From Xylophilus sp. GOD-11R (GTDB taxonomy: Bacteria; Pseudomonadota; Gammaproteobacteria; Burkholderiales; Burkholderiaceae_C), in the NCBI RefSeq assembly GCF_033546935.1, contig NZ_CP137854.1:1240001-1304000 (forward strand): 64,000 nt of DNA, in the 5' to 3' direction. Under the pieces are notes generated by a model. It was not told the DNA's origin and ran no database searches. It was given only the letters and a program-made list of their open reading frames with translations. Below are positions 1-10,932 of this stretch, piece by piece (the first letter of the stretch is position 1; each line of letters begins with the position of its first letter). A program made the position numbers and the translations under genes.

Positions 1-243
1 CAGGCCACACAGGACGGTCGGCCGGTCAATCTGTCAGCCCGCGAATGGGCGGTGCTCGAGCCGATGCTGGCCCGGCCGGGCGTGATCTTTTCGCGCGTTC
101 AGCTGGAAGAGCGCATGTTCGGCTGGAAGGACGACGTCAGCAGCAATGCGGTGGAGGTCTACATCCACGGCGTTCGCAAGAAGCTTGGCGCGGACCTGAT
201 CCAGACCGTGCGCGGGCTGGGTTACCTGGTGCCCAAGGCATGA
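1..243 (+). CDS. OmpR/PhoB-family response regulator, C-terminal part (5' end outside window)
   Basis: This is the last 80 codons of a response regulator; the receiver domain lies before the window. What remains is the winged-helix DNA-binding domain of the OmpR/PhoB family: the LSAREWAVLEPMLARPG stretch, the recognition-helix segment SSNAVEVYIHGVRKKLG, and the closing hairpin TVRGLGYLV. It would bind promoter DNA after phosphorylation by the kinase that follows. Its stop codon overlaps the kinase start (ATGA at 240–243), so the two genes are translationally coupled. The DNA-binding domain resembles the QseB/TctD-type regulators, but the target genes cannot be told from the window. Confidence 0.93.
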   Translation, partial: QATQDGRPVNLSAREWAVLEPMLARPGVIFSRVQLEERMFGWKDDVSSNAVEVYIHGVRKKLGADLIQTVRGLGYLVPKA

Positions 244-1583
244 CGGCGGTCGGCTGGCAACGCCTGGTGCCGCGGTCGCTGCACGCGCGCCTGATGGTGT
301 TGTTGCTGGCCTGCGTGGCGCTGGCGGCAGCGGCACTGGCCACCGGCGCCTACCGCACCGCGCTGCGCGAGGCCGACACCCTCAACGACCTGCATTTGCG
401 CCAGGTCGCCAACTCGCTGCGGCACGCGGTGCCCCTGGTCGGCCGGACCGACGAAGAAGCCGACGCCGACCTCGATCTGCAGGTGCAGATCTGGAGCGCC
501 GACGGCGTCCAGCTCTACCGCTCGGCGCGCGCGCGCCTGCCGCAGCGCGCAGTGCTCGGTTTCTCGGATATGACGGTCGAGGGCACTCGTTACCGCGTCT
601 ATTCCATCCAGACGCCGCTGCAGACGGTGCAGATCGCCCAGGACCTCGATGCCCGGCAGGAGCGCGCCCGCGCCCAGGCCCTGCGCGCCACGCTACCGGT
701 GGTGCTGGTGGCGCCGCTGCTGATGCTGGCGATGGGCGCGGTCATCAGCCGCACGCTGGCGCCGGTCGAACGCATGCGTCGGCAGGTGGCCGGGCGCGCG
801 GCAGACGACCTGCGCCCCTTGCCCGAGGACCGGCTGCCCGACGAGGTGCTGCCACTGGTGCGCGAACTCAACCTGCTGTTCGGCCGGGTGCGCGGCGCCT
901 TCGACGCTCAGCGCCATTTCGTCGCCGACGCGGCGCACGAGCTGCGTTCGCCGCTCACGGCCTTGAAGCTGCAGGTGCAGGGACTGCGCCGCCAGCCGCA
1001 GGACACCGGCGCACAGGCGGCAGCGGTGGACCGGCTGACGCAGGGCATCGACCGGGCGATCGCGCTGGTCGGGCAGTTGCTGCAGTTGGCGCGCCAGGAT
1101 GCCGGTTCACTGGCCTCCGGCGCTGCGGGGGCGCTCGATCTGCGCGACGTGGTGCAGGCGGTGACGGCCGACGCGCTGCCCCTGGCGGCCGCCCGCGGCA
1201 TCGACCTCGGGGCCGTGGCGGTCGATAGCGCCCCGATCACCGGTCACGCGGACAGCCTGCAAACTCTCCTGCGCAATCTGGTCGACAACGCGATCAAATT
1301 CGCACCGCAAGGCGGTCAAGTCGACATCGAATTGCGTCGCAGCGGTGACGGGGCCCTGTTGGCGGTCGACGACAACGGGCCGGGCATTCCGGATGCCTAC
1401 CGTGCACGGGTGCTCGATCGCTTTTTCCGCATGCCGGATGCAGCGGCACCCGGCAGCGGCCTGGGCCTGGCGATCGTGCAGGCGATCGCAGCGCGGCATG
1501 GCGCGACCCTGGCACTCTCGTCCTCGCCCACCCTCGGGGGTCTTCGGGTGGAAGTCCGGTTTCCAGGGCCCGGTCGATCCTAG
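240..1583 (+). CDS. Two-component sensor histidine kinase (QseC/TctE-like)
   Basis: A 447-residue membrane histidine kinase. An N-terminal membrane segment (about residues 15–40) is followed by a short periplasmic sensor region, a second membrane segment (about 150–172) and a HAMP-like linker. The HisKA H-box is AAHELRSPLTAL with the phospho-acceptor at His233. The ATPase domain shows the N box LVDNAIKF (Asn350), the G1 box DNGPGIPDAY (about 378) and the G2 box GSGLGLAIVQAIA. The start was chosen at 240 because ATGA overlaps the regulator stop. The short sensor region resembles the QseC/TctE branch. The ligand is unknown. The stop codon overlaps the convergent F-box-like gene by four bases. 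Confidence 0.92.
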   Translation: MTAVGWQRLVPRSLHARLMVLLLACVALAAAALATGAYRTALREADTLNDLHLRQVANSLRHAVPLVGRTDEEADADLDLQVQIWSADGVQLYRSARARLPQRAVLGFSDMTVEGTRYRVYSIQTPLQTVQIAQDLDARQERARAQALRATLPVVLVAPLLMLAMGAVISRTLAPVERMRRQVAGRAADDLRPLPEDRLPDEVLPLVRELNLLFGRVRGAFDAQRHFVADAAHELRSPLTALKLQVQGLRRQPQDTGAQAAAVDRLTQGIDRAIALVGQLLQLARQDAGSLASGAAGALDLRDVVQAVTADALPLAAARGIDLGAVAVDSAPITGHADSLQTLLRNLVDNAIKFAPQGGQVDIELRRSGDGALLAVDDNGPGIPDAYRARVLDRFFRMPDAAAPGSGLGLAIVQAIAARHGATLALSSSPTLGGLRVEVRFPGPGRS

Positions 1584-3121
1584 ATAGCGTATTGGTAGCT
1601 GGCCGGAATCGACAGCTGCTGCACGATGAGGTTTCTTTCCTCGTGTGTGAAGTTATCCAGCATGCGTGAGAAAGGTGCTTTCGCCTCGCGTCGCATCGTG
1701 ACCGGAATGCGGTTGAACACGCCATTCAGGTGATCCAGCGAGCTCATGAAGATATAGGAGGGCAGGCGCAGGCCCGGGTCGCACAAGGCCTCGATCACCT
1801 TCGGAATTTCGGCAGGCGGCAGCCGCAGGAGACCGTCGAGCTCGAGCTGGAATTCCTCGACCCGCGTTTCGCCATGGCGGGCCAGCACGGCGTTGGCAGC
1901 CAGCCGGACCATGCTGGCCTGCGCAGGCGGCAGGCGCTGGCTGTAGGCAACGGCCTTGGCGAGCATGGCTTCGTGCCATTGGGTGGGCGATTCGTTTCTG
2001 GAGAACACGCCGAGCAGCTTCATCAGGCAAGCGGTTCCGTGCCCTTGCAAGCGACGCGCGATCAGGTCCCACACCGGTATCAGCGCCCGGAGTTCTGCTT
2101 GGCTGCAAAACCGTTTCTCGCGACGAAAAGTGTCGAGAAAGCGTTCGAGATGGGATGCCGCCAGCGCAGGATCGGCGGGCAGGCTGGCCAGGTACATGTT
2201 GACGCGCGCGGCTTCCCAGCCCACCGCTTCCGTTTTTTCCAGCGCAGTCCTGCGGTGGCTCACCGGCAGCTCGGCGATCGCCGCTTGCATTTCCTGCTTG
2301 GCCGGACTGTTGAATGGCATCCGGTCATCCATGCTCCCCAGGAAAAGGCTGCGGGGCCGGGGCGGAATCTGGGAGAGCAGATCCAGCATGTGGCTGAAGT
2401 TGGGCAAGTGGCTGGCGGCTCGGCGCTGGCAGGCCATGGCTGCCTGAAAGCTGCTGCGGCACCATCGCGGCATGCGGTCGGCGTGCTGATCCAGCGCCTG
2501 GGCCACATCGGGGTTGTCCAGCGTGCACGCCGATGCACCAAGCAAGGCGTCGACCAGTAGCGGCATGGGGACGGCCGATTCGATCACTACCTGCATCAGC
2601 GGGGCCATCAATTCGCACGATTGGCGCAATGCCACAGCCGTGAAACGTGCCAGATGCCGGTCGCGTCGTTCGTCCCAGACGGACTGGCGCATACCCGCAG
2701 GCGCCTGCTGCGGCCAGTTCTCGATGAATTTGAGGCCGGTGTTGCGCACGGAAGGGCGCGCGGTCCGATCGAAACGAACATCCAGCGCTTTCCAGGAAGG
2801 CTCTTGCAGCGGCAGGCCGAGCGGGGCGAGGCGGCGCAGGGCGTTCGCCAGGCGCTTGCCGGTCGGCAGCCGGTGCGTCGCCAACGCGATCTCCGCAGCC
2901 AGGGTGGTGGGCTCGAATGCCTGCTTCCACCGGGTGTTCAGACTGGAAAGGTCCTGCAGCGCGGCAAGCGTCCGGTCGAGCTGCTGCTGGGTTTTCGTCG
3001 GCAGGCCGAGGAAAATCTCCTGTGCGATCGGCTCGAGAATTTCCGGCGGAAGCTGGTTGATGTTGGACCGCGTCGAGAACCCGGGTGATGGCGTGGCGGT
3101 GGGAAGAACAGGGTAGAGCAT
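1580..3121 (-). CDS. Large helical protein with an N-terminal F-box-like motif; possible secreted effector
   Basis: A 513-residue protein without signal peptide or membrane segments. Near its N-terminus it reads NQLPPEILEPIAQEIFLGLP, then an LAALQDLSSLNTRWKQAF segment. This follows the F-box pattern LPxEILxxI…dLxxLxxxxxxW. The rest is predicted helical and Leu/Ala rich, with no catalytic motif I recognise. Bacterial F-box proteins are usually type III or IV effectors that recruit host SCF ubiquitin ligases, so an effector role is possible but inferred. I chose the ATG at 3121; an upstream TTG at 3247 would add 42 residues but lacks a convincing ribosome site. No secretion gene or chaperone is adjacent. 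It could instead be a cytoplasmic protein of unknown function. Confidence 0.6.
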   Translation of the reverse strand: MLYPVLPTATPSPGFSTRSNINQLPPEILEPIAQEIFLGLPTKTQQQLDRTLAALQDLSSLNTRWKQAFEPTTLAAEIALATHRLPTGKRLANALRRLAPLGLPLQEPSWKALDVRFDRTARPSVRNTGLKFIENWPQQAPAGMRQSVWDERRDRHLARFTAVALRQSCELMAPLMQVVIESAVPMPLLVDALLGASACTLDNPDVAQALDQHADRMPRWCRSSFQAAMACQRRAASHLPNFSHMLDLLSQIPPRPRSLFLGSMDDRMPFNSPAKQEMQAAIAELPVSHRRTALEKTEAVGWEAARVNMYLASLPADPALAASHLERFLDTFRREKRFCSQAELRALIPVWDLIARRLQGHGTACLMKLLGVFSRNESPTQWHEAMLAKAVAYSQRLPPAQASMVRLAANAVLARHGETRVEEFQLELDGLLRLPPAEIPKVIEALCDPGLRLPSYIFMSSLDHLNGVFNRIPVTMRREAKAPFSRMLDNFTHEERNLIVQQLSIPASYQYAI

Positions 3122-3293
3122 GGGGTTCGTGCGTCGGTGATGTCGGACGGACGATCCTGGCGACTTCGGCTTCGCAGCCCCAAAGCAAAACCGCGTGTTC
3201 GTGGTCGAGCCCGAATGGGCCGACCGCGTACCACGCGGTGAAATCAAGGTGCGACGGCCTGGGAGGGCACCCGGGCCGCTAGCGACAGACGCC

Positions 3294-3770
3294 TTACTCG
3301 AGCTCGCCCATCTGGCTTTGCAGGTAGTTCTGCGTGCCGACCTTGTCGATCAGGTCGATCTGGGTTTCCAGGAAGTCGATGTGCTCTTCGGTGTCGTCGA
3401 GGATCTTTTGCAGCAGGTCGCGCGACACGTAGTCGCGCACCGATTCGCAGTGGGCCATGCCGGCCTTGATGGTCGCCTGGGCCGTGTATTCCAGGCCCAG
3501 GTCGCAGCGCAGCAGTTCGGGCACGTCTTCGCCGACGTTGAGCTTGCCCAGGTCCTGCAGGTTGGGCAGGCCGTCGAGCATGAAGATGCGGTCCATCAGC
3601 CAGTCGGCGTGCTTCATCTCGCCGATGGATTCCGAATATTCCTTCTTCGCCAGCTTGTCGAAGCCCCAGTGCTTGAGCATGCGGTAGTGCAGGAAGTACT
3701 GGTTGATCGCGGTCAGCTCGTTCTTGAGCTGCGCCTGCAGATGCTGGATGACTTGGAGATCGCCCTTCAT
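3294..3770 (-). CDS. bfr: Bacterioferritin
   Basis: A 158-residue haem-containing ferritin that stores iron as a ferric mineral in a 24-subunit cytoplasmic shell. Length and the opening MKGDLQVI match the family. Ferroxidase ligands are visible at Glu18 (NELTAINQY), Glu51, His54, Glu94 and His130, and the haem ligand is Met52 (GEMKHAD). The position corresponding to the bridging Glu127 of E. coli Bfr is Thr, in DDTEEH, with Glu128 and Glu129 alongside. The start at 3770 leaves a roughly 280-bp divergent gap to ahpC, enough for both promoters. Pairing with peroxiredoxin genes fits iron and peroxide defence. Confidence 0.95.
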   Translation of the reverse strand: MKGDLQVIQHLQAQLKNELTAINQYFLHYRMLKHWGFDKLAKKEYSESIGEMKHADWLMDRIFMLDGLPNLQDLGKLNVGEDVPELLRCDLGLEYTAQATIKAGMAHCESVRDYVSRDLLQKILDDTEEHIDFLETQIDLIDKVGTQNYLQSQMGELE

Positions 3771-4050
3771 GTTGTTCTTTCTTTCACGTGGTTTCGCAAT
3801 GGTCCGCGATTGTGGGGGTTGACCCTGACAGCCACAAGGCAATCCCCCACGCGGGCGGTGTGCCTGCGGCTGAGGCTGAGAGGCGTTCGCATGCCGGTCA
3901 TACGAGTGCTTTCACGATTGGTCACGGCGATGTCGCGACGACCAAATAGAAAATGCCAATTCGCCGCATACGCGCAATTCATCGGGCAGCCGGGTTTACC
4001 CGTCTATGCTTCAGTCTTCGTCAGCCACCCATTCAAAACAGGAATACGCA

Positions 4051-4623
4051 ATGTCTCTGATCAACAAGGAAGTCGCTCCTTTCAAGGCCACCGCCTATCA
4101 CAACGGCAAGTTCGTGCCGGTGAGCGAACAGAACTTCAAGGGCAAGTGGTCCGTCGTGGTGTTCTACCCGGCCGACTTCACCTTCGTCTGCCCGACCGAA
4201 CTGGGTGACCTGGCCGACCACTACCCCGAATTCCAGAAACTGGGCGCCGAGGTTTACGGCGTGTCCACCGACACCCACTTCACCCACAAGGCCTGGCACG
4301 ACACGTCCGACACCATCGGCAAGGTGCAATACCCGCTGATCGGCGACCCGAACCACCAGCTCGCCACCTTCTTCGACGTGCTGATCACCGAAGGCGACGA
4401 CCACGGTCTGGCCCTGCGCGGCACCTTCGTGATCGACCCCGAAGGCCGTATCAAGACCATCGAAGTGCACGACAACGGCATCGGCCGTGACGCCACCGAA
4501 ACCCTGCGCCGCCTGAAGGCCGCCCAGTACATTGCCGCTCACCCCGGTGAAGTCTGCCCCGCCAAGTGGAGCGAAGGCGCTGAAACCCTGACCCCGTCGC
4601 TCGACCTGGTCGGCAAGATCTAA
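4051..4623 (+). CDS. ahpC: Alkyl hydroperoxide reductase subunit C (peroxiredoxin)
   Basis: A 190-residue typical two-cysteine peroxiredoxin that reduces hydrogen peroxide and organic peroxides in the cytoplasm. The peroxidatic cysteine is Cys47 in DFTFVCPTE, and the resolving cysteine is Cys169 in GEVCPAKW. The ATG at 4051 gives the family's N-terminus (MSLINKEV); an in-frame upstream start would add a 15-residue non-conserved tail. A strong hairpin terminator follows immediately, and ahpF, its dedicated reductase, begins 96 bases downstream. The two genes therefore probably share partial read-through or have separate promoters. Confidence 0.98.
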   Translation: MSLINKEVAPFKATAYHNGKFVPVSEQNFKGKWSVVVFYPADFTFVCPTELGDLADHYPEFQKLGAEVYGVSTDTHFTHKAWHDTSDTIGKVQYPLIGDPNHQLATFFDVLITEGDDHGLALRGTFVIDPEGRIKTIEVHDNGIGRDATETLRRLKAAQYIAAHPGEVCPAKWSEGAETLTPSLDLVGKI

Positions 4624-4639
4624 GCGCTTCGTGCGGCGG

Positions 4640-4666
4640 AGCCCGGGTGCGCCCGGGCTTTTTTTT
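4640..4666 (+). terminator. Rho-independent terminator after ahpC
   Basis: An 8-bp perfect stem (AGCCCGGG at 4640–4647 pairs with CCCGGGCT at 4652–4659) with a four-base loop is followed by a run of T. It lies between ahpC and ahpF and may lower ahpF expression relative to ahpC. Confidence 0.9.
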
Positions 4667-4719
4667 CCGCAGCCGAACCATAACTATCGATTTCATAAAT
4701 CCAATAGCGAGTAATTATC

Positions 4720-6279
4720 ATGCTGGACGCCAACCTCAAGACCGCACTCAAGGGCTACCTCGAACGGGTGACCAAGCCCATCGAAATCGTCGCATCCGTG
4801 GACGACAGCAAGGCGTCCGGCGACCTCAAGGGCCTGCTCGCGGACATCGTCGCGCTGACCGACAAGATCACGGTCGTGGAACGCAGCGACGACGGCGAGC
4901 GCAAGCCCTCGTTCCTCATCACCAACCCGGGCGTCGACACCGGCGTGCGTTTCGCCGGCCTGCCGCTGGGCCACGAGTTCACCTCGCTGGTGCTGGCGCT
5001 GCTGCAGGTGGGCGGCCATCCGTCCAAGGCCGGCCAGGACACTATCGAGCAGATCCGCAATCTCGAAGGCGACTACCACTTCGAGACCTACTTCTCGCTC
5101 TCCTGCCAGAACTGCCCGGACGTGGTGCAGGCGCTCAACCTGATGTCGGTGCTCAATCCGAACATCAAGCACACCGCCATCGACGGCGCGCTGTTCCAGG
5201 ACGAGGTCGAGGCGCGCCAGATCATGGCTGTGCCCACCGTCTACCTCAACGGCACCAATTTCGGCCAGGGCCGCATGCAGCTCGAGGAGATCGTCGCCAA
5301 GATCGATTCCAGCGCCATCCAGCGTGAAGCCGCCAAGCTCGACGCCCGCGAGCCCTACGACCTGCTGGTCGTCGGCGGCGGCCCGGCCGGCGCTGCAGCG
5401 GCGGTGTATGCGGCTCGCAAGGGCATTCGCACCGGCGTGGCCGCCGAGCGCTTCGGCGGCCAGGTGCTCGACACCTTGGGCATCGAGAACTTCATTTCCA
5501 TCAAGGAAACCGAAGGGCCGAAGTTCGCCGTGGCGCTGGAAGAGCACGTCAAGCATTACGACGTGGACATCATGAATCTGCAGCGCGCCGAAGCCATCGT
5601 GCCCGGCAAGGACCTGATCGAGCTCAAGCTCGCCAGCGGCGCCACGCTCAAGGCCCGGTCGCTGGTGATTTCCACCGGTGCGCGCTGGAAGAACATCAAC
5701 GTGCCCGGCGAAGCCGAATACAAGAACAAGGGCGTGGCCTACTGCCCGCACTGCGACGGTCCGCTGTTCAAGGGCAAGCGCGTGGCGGTCATCGGTGGCG
5801 GCAACTCGGGTGTCGAGGCCGCGATCGACCTGGCCGGCGTGGTCGGCCATGTCACGCTGATCGAGTTCGGCGACCAGCTGCGTGCCGACGAAGTGCTGCA
5901 ACGCAAGGCCCGCAGCCTGGGCAACGTGACCATCGTCGTGTCGGCGCAGACCACGGCCATCACCGGCGACGGCAACAAGGTCAACGGGCTCAGCTACAAA
6001 GACCGTGGCACCGGCCAGGAGCACCAGGTCGCCCTCGAAGGTGTCTTCATCCAGATCGGCCTGGTGCCCAACACCGAGTGGCTCAAGGGTTCGATCGAAC
6101 TCAGCAAGCATGGCGAGATCGTGGTGGACGCGCGCGGACAGACCTCGGTGCCCGGCGTCTTCGCTGCGGGCGATGCCACCACGGTGCCGTTCAAGCAGAT
6201 CATCATCGCCGCCGGCGACGGTGCGAAAGCGGCGCTCGGCGCGTTCGATCACCTGATCCGAACCTCCGCCCCAGCCTGA
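4720..6279 (+). CDS. ahpF: Alkyl hydroperoxide reductase subunit F
   Basis: A 519-residue FAD-dependent disulfide reductase that passes electrons from NADH to AhpC. The N-terminal tandem thioredoxin-fold domain carries the redox pair in SCQNCPD (Cys129/Cys132). The C-terminal thioredoxin-reductase-like part has the FAD site [16 protein letters not shown] (about 216 on), the active-site pair CPHCDG (Cys342/Cys345), the NAD site [12 protein letters not shown], and the late FAD motif GVFAAGDAT. Full length for the family. It follows ahpC with a terminator between them. An OxyR-like half-site overlaps the start but is too close to be convincing. Confidence 0.98.
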   Translation: MLDANLKTALKGYLERVTKPIEIVASVDDSKASGDLKGLLADIVALTDKITVVERSDDGERKPSFLITNPGVDTGVRFAGLPLGHEFTSLVLALLQVGGHPSKAGQDTIEQIRNLEGDYHFETYFSLSCQNCPDVVQALNLMSVLNPNIKHTAIDGALFQDEVEARQIMAVPTVYLNGTNFGQGRMQLEEIVAKIDSSAIQREAAKLDAREPYDLLVVGGGPAGAAAAVYAARKGIRTGVAAERFGGQVLDTLGIENFISIKETEGPKFAVALEEHVKHYDVDIMNLQRAEAIVPGKDLIELKLASGATLKARSLVISTGARWKNINVPGEAEYKNKGVAYCPHCDGPLFKGKRVAVIGGGNSGVEAAIDLAGVVGHVTLIEFGDQLRADEVLQRKARSLGNVTIVVSAQTTAITGDGNKVNGLSYKDRGTGQEHQVALEGVFIQIGLVPNTEWLKGSIELSKHGEIVVDARGQTSVPGVFAAGDATTVPFKQIIIAAGDGAKAALGAFDHLIRTSAPA

Positions 6280-6289
6280 CGCGATCAGC

Positions 6290-6314
6290 GGCCGCCTCAA
6301 CCCCCGAGGCGGCC
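6290..6314 (+). terminator. Hairpin after ahpF, possible terminator without T-tract
   Basis: GGCCGCCTC (6290–6298) pairs perfectly with GAGGCGGCC (6306–6314) around a seven-base loop, eleven bases after the ahpF stop. No T run follows, so intrinsic termination is uncertain. Confidence 0.45.
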
Positions 6315-6434
6315 GTGCAGCGCCGCCGAGTGCCCGGCGGCGAGGCAGCGAGGCCAGCGAGGCTAGGCCGACCCAGCGAGCCGCCCCTCAAGGGGAGGGC
6401 GAAGACACGAAGTGCGTAGCCTGGGGTGGGAGTA
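6315..6434 (-). repeat. Dispersed 3'-UTR-type element, copy downstream of ppsR
   Basis: On the minus strand this reads GGCTACGCACTTCGTG (core about 6398–6424), then a CCCC-loop-GGGG hairpin, then a degenerate Cys/Gly-codon-like tail rich in CTCGCTGGCC repeats. It starts 27 bases after the ppsR stop and has the same orientation relative to ppsR as the copies behind garD, kdgD, livK and eno have to those genes. The core is nearly identical to that at 22782–22808. Open frames through it are not genes. Confidence 0.8.
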
Positions 6435-6450
6435 AATACCCCTGGGGGCT

Positions 6451-7272
6451 TTAGTAAATCAGACGTTCCGGCCGAATCTCCTGCAGGATCGTCGTGGCGA
6501 TCTCCTCGATCGACTTGGTGGTCGTCGACAGCCACCGGATGCCGGTGCGCCGCATCATCGCCTCGGCTTCGGCTACCTCGTGGCGGCAGTTCTGCAGGTC
6601 GGCGTACTTGGAGTCGGGCCGGCGTTCCTGCCGGATCTGCGAAAGCCGCTCCGGCTGGATCGTCAAACCGAACAGCTTCTTCTTGTGCGGCAGCAGCGCT
6701 GGCGGCAGCTGCCGACGTTCGAAGTCTTCCGGAATCAGCGGGTAGTTGGCCGACTTCAGCCCATGCTGCATCGCCAGGTACAGCGAAGTCGGCGTCTTGC
6801 CGCTGCGACTCACGCCCACCAGGATCACGTCCGCGCCTTCCAGGTCGCGGTTGGATTGGCCGTCGTCGTGGTCCAGGCTGTAGTTGATCGCCTCGATGCG
6901 GTCGTTGTATTCCTTGCTCTTGGAGACATCGGCGAAGCGGCCCACGCGGTGCAGCGACTTGATGCCGAGCTCCTTCTCCAGCGGCTGCACGAAGGTGGCG
7001 AACATGTCCATCAGCATGCCCTTGCAGCCCGCGCGCACCACCTTCAGCACTTCGGCGTCGACCAGCGTGGTGAACACGAGCGGGCGCCGGCCCTCGACCT
7101 CGCCGGTGTGGTTGATCTGGCGCACCACCTGGTGGGCCTTGTCCACGGTGTCGATGAAGGGCAGGCGCACATGTCGTGGCCGCATCTCGAACTGCGACAG
7201 GATGGCATTGCCGAAAGCCTCGGCAGTGATGCCGGTTCCGTCGGAGATGAAGAAAACGGTACGGGAGTGCAT
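6451..7272 (-). CDS. ppsR: PEP synthase regulatory protein (bifunctional kinase/pyrophosphorylase)
   Basis: A 273-residue DUF299/PF03618 protein. The family switches phosphoenolpyruvate synthase off by ADP-dependent phosphorylation of a threonine near the catalytic histidine, and on by phosphate-dependent dephosphorylation. The P-loop-like GVSRSGKT lies at residues 153–160. The opening [15 protein letters not shown] is characteristic. The ATG at 7272 was chosen because it gives this family N-terminus; the frame stays open well upstream but antisense to ppsA. It is divergent from ppsA, its substrate, across 220 bp, so the two probably share regulation. Confidence 0.96.
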   Translation of the reverse strand: MHSRTVFFISDGTGITAEAFGNAILSQFEMRPRHVRLPFIDTVDKAHQVVRQINHTGEVEGRRPLVFTTLVDAEVLKVVRAGCKGMLMDMFATFVQPLEKELGIKSLHRVGRFADVSKSKEYNDRIEAINYSLDHDDGQSNRDLEGADVILVGVSRSGKTPTSLYLAMQHGLKSANYPLIPEDFERRQLPPALLPHKKKLFGLTIQPERLSQIRQERRPDSKYADLQNCRHEVAEAEAMMRRTGIRWLSTTTKSIEEIATTILQEIRPERLIY

Positions 7273-7492
7273 GCGCGAGACTTTCGTGCGTTCTGGAGGG
7301 GTAGGGATGTCGGCTGACGCGGTGCTTGCGGGCCGAAGCCTACAATTCCCCCAATTATCCGAATTCCGCCATGGCCCGCCACGACCTCTTACAAGAAGAC
7401 CAAAGTCGCTGTGCCGCCCGTGCCGGAGGCCCTCCGCATCCTCGCGGCGATCGCTCGTTCGGAACACCGCTTTCAACTTCTGGAGTCTTCCC

Positions 7493-9883
<2,391 letters not shown>

Positions 9884-9915
9884 GCCCGCTCGCCGGCCGA
9901 TCGCCGTCGGTCAAC

Positions 9916-9950
9916 AAAAAGCCCCGTCGCTCACGCCACGGGGCTTTTTT
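9916..9950 (+). terminator. Rho-independent terminator after ppsA
   Basis: AGCCCCGT (9920–9927) pairs with ACGGGGCT (9938–9945), flanked by an A run on the left and six T on the right. It lies 32 bases after the ppsA stop. The A/T flanks extend the stem and could make it work in both directions. Confidence 0.9.
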
Positions 9951-10110
9951 CATGCCGATCGAGACGGACCATGGAGAAAGGCTCGATTGATGGATCGGAC
10001 CCGCGCTGCCTGGGCAAGTACGCGCATCGACCATGCCCGCAGCCCGGAGCTGCGCACGGTCAGGGCCGTCGACGCGGAAATCAAGCCGCGCTCCAGACCG
10101 GTCCGCGCCT

Positions 10111-10512
10111 TCAGTCCTTGAGTTCGGCGACCAGGTCGCACACCAGCCGGCGCTGTCGCTCGTCCAGTTGCAGGTACCTCGCCAGCATGGCGCGGTCCGC
10201 GGTGGTGAGCGACGGTTCCTGGGGATCGACTTCGCGGACCAGGGTCAGCGTGGTGGCTTCCGGGCCGAATCGCAGCTCGTGCGGCGAAATATCGAGCCAC
10301 TGGGCCAGGGCGCGCAGCTTGTCCTGGGTGGGCATCGACTGCCCCAGGAGCCAGTTGCGCACCGCGTAGAGAGAGACGCTCTTTCCCCAGTAACGGAGGT
10401 TGAATTCGTGCGCAATGATCGTAGGCGACTGCGGCACCCCGGCCGCCGTCAACGCCTTACGAAAGCGCTCGGAAAAGGTTTTTGCTTCGGGGCGTGCGGC
10501 CTTGCTCGACAT
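10111..10512 (-). CDS. Small Cro/CI-like (XRE) transcriptional regulator
   Basis: A 133-residue probable DNA-binding protein. Residues about 12–82 (FSERFRKALTAAGV to WLDISPHEL) fit a helix-turn-helix domain of the Cro/CI type, with SLYAVRNWLLGQSMPTQD around the recognition helix. The C-terminal part is helical and has no ligand-binding domain I recognise. It stands alone: the ppsA terminator lies to the left and a divergent transporter operon to the right, whose start is 144 bp away. It could control that operon, but nothing in the sequence proves it. Confidence 0.75.
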   Translation of the reverse strand: MSSKAARPEAKTFSERFRKALTAAGVPQSPTIIAHEFNLRYWGKSVSLYAVRNWLLGQSMPTQDKLRALAQWLDISPHELRFGPEATTLTLVREVDPQEPSLTTADRAMLARYLQLDERQRRLVCDLVAELKD

Positions 10513-10656
10513 GCGGCGACCTTAGGGGGAGAGCGACATCCGGCCGAGAAAAGACAGCAAAAAACAGATGCATGTGGATCACATATTGGGTCGGGCGGCC
10601 AACCCATTCGGCAAACCCCCATGGTAGTGGGCCCGCCTGCCCGCGATGATCGCCGG

Positions 10657-10932
10657 ATGCCCGCCACCAGCCCCTCACCGGACCCGTCACCGCCGCCGAT
10701 CTTTCGCCTCGGCGCCGTACGCCTGGCCTTGCTGGTGGTCTGGTTCGCGGCCTCTTTCGGTCTTTGCTGGTTCGCCCGCGATCTGCCGCAGCAGGGCGCC
10801 GTCGCCTATGCCTGGGCCGGGCAGGGCGTGCTGATCGTCTTCATCGTGCTGGTGATCGCCAATGCGGTGATCTTCAACCGGCGCGACGCGGCCGAAGCCC
10901 CGGAGCCCGACGAGGCCGGTCGCGGTGCCTGA
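10657..10932 (+). CDS. DUF4212 small subunit of a sodium:solute symporter
   Basis: A 91-residue membrane protein with two hydrophobic segments, LALLVVWFAASFGLCWFA (about 25–43) and GVLIVFIVLVIANAVIF. This matches the DUF4212 family, which is always found upstream of one class of sodium:solute symporters. Its stop overlaps the GTG start of the symporter by eight bases, indicating coupled translation. The ATG at 10657 gives a normal-length family member; the frame is open further upstream without family resemblance. The substrate is unknown; relatives are often discussed as carboxylate or acetate-type carriers. Confidence 0.85.
   Translation: MPATSPSPDPSPPPIFRLGAVRLALLVVWFAASFGLCWFARDLPQQGAVAYAWAGQGVLIVFIVLVIANAVIFNRRDAAEAPEPDEAGRGA

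Noticed and set aside
3122..3300. Plant-inducible promoter (PIP box) upstream of the F-box-like gene
   Set aside because: No TTCG-N15/16-TTCG pair was found on the coding strand in the upstream region.
4684..4718. OxyR-like site before ahpF (ATAGCGAGTAATTAT, half matching the OxyR consensus)
   Set aside because: Only one half matches well and it ends two bases before the start codon, overlapping the ribosome-binding region. That is too close for an activator site.
4693..6300. Long antisense open frame over ahpF, and similar ones over ppsA (8171–9787), mutL (41810–45238) and the FtsX-like permease (from 39521)
   Set aside because: These are shadows caused by high GC in third codon positions. 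Their translations are low-complexity and match no family, while the opposite strand encodes a clear protein.
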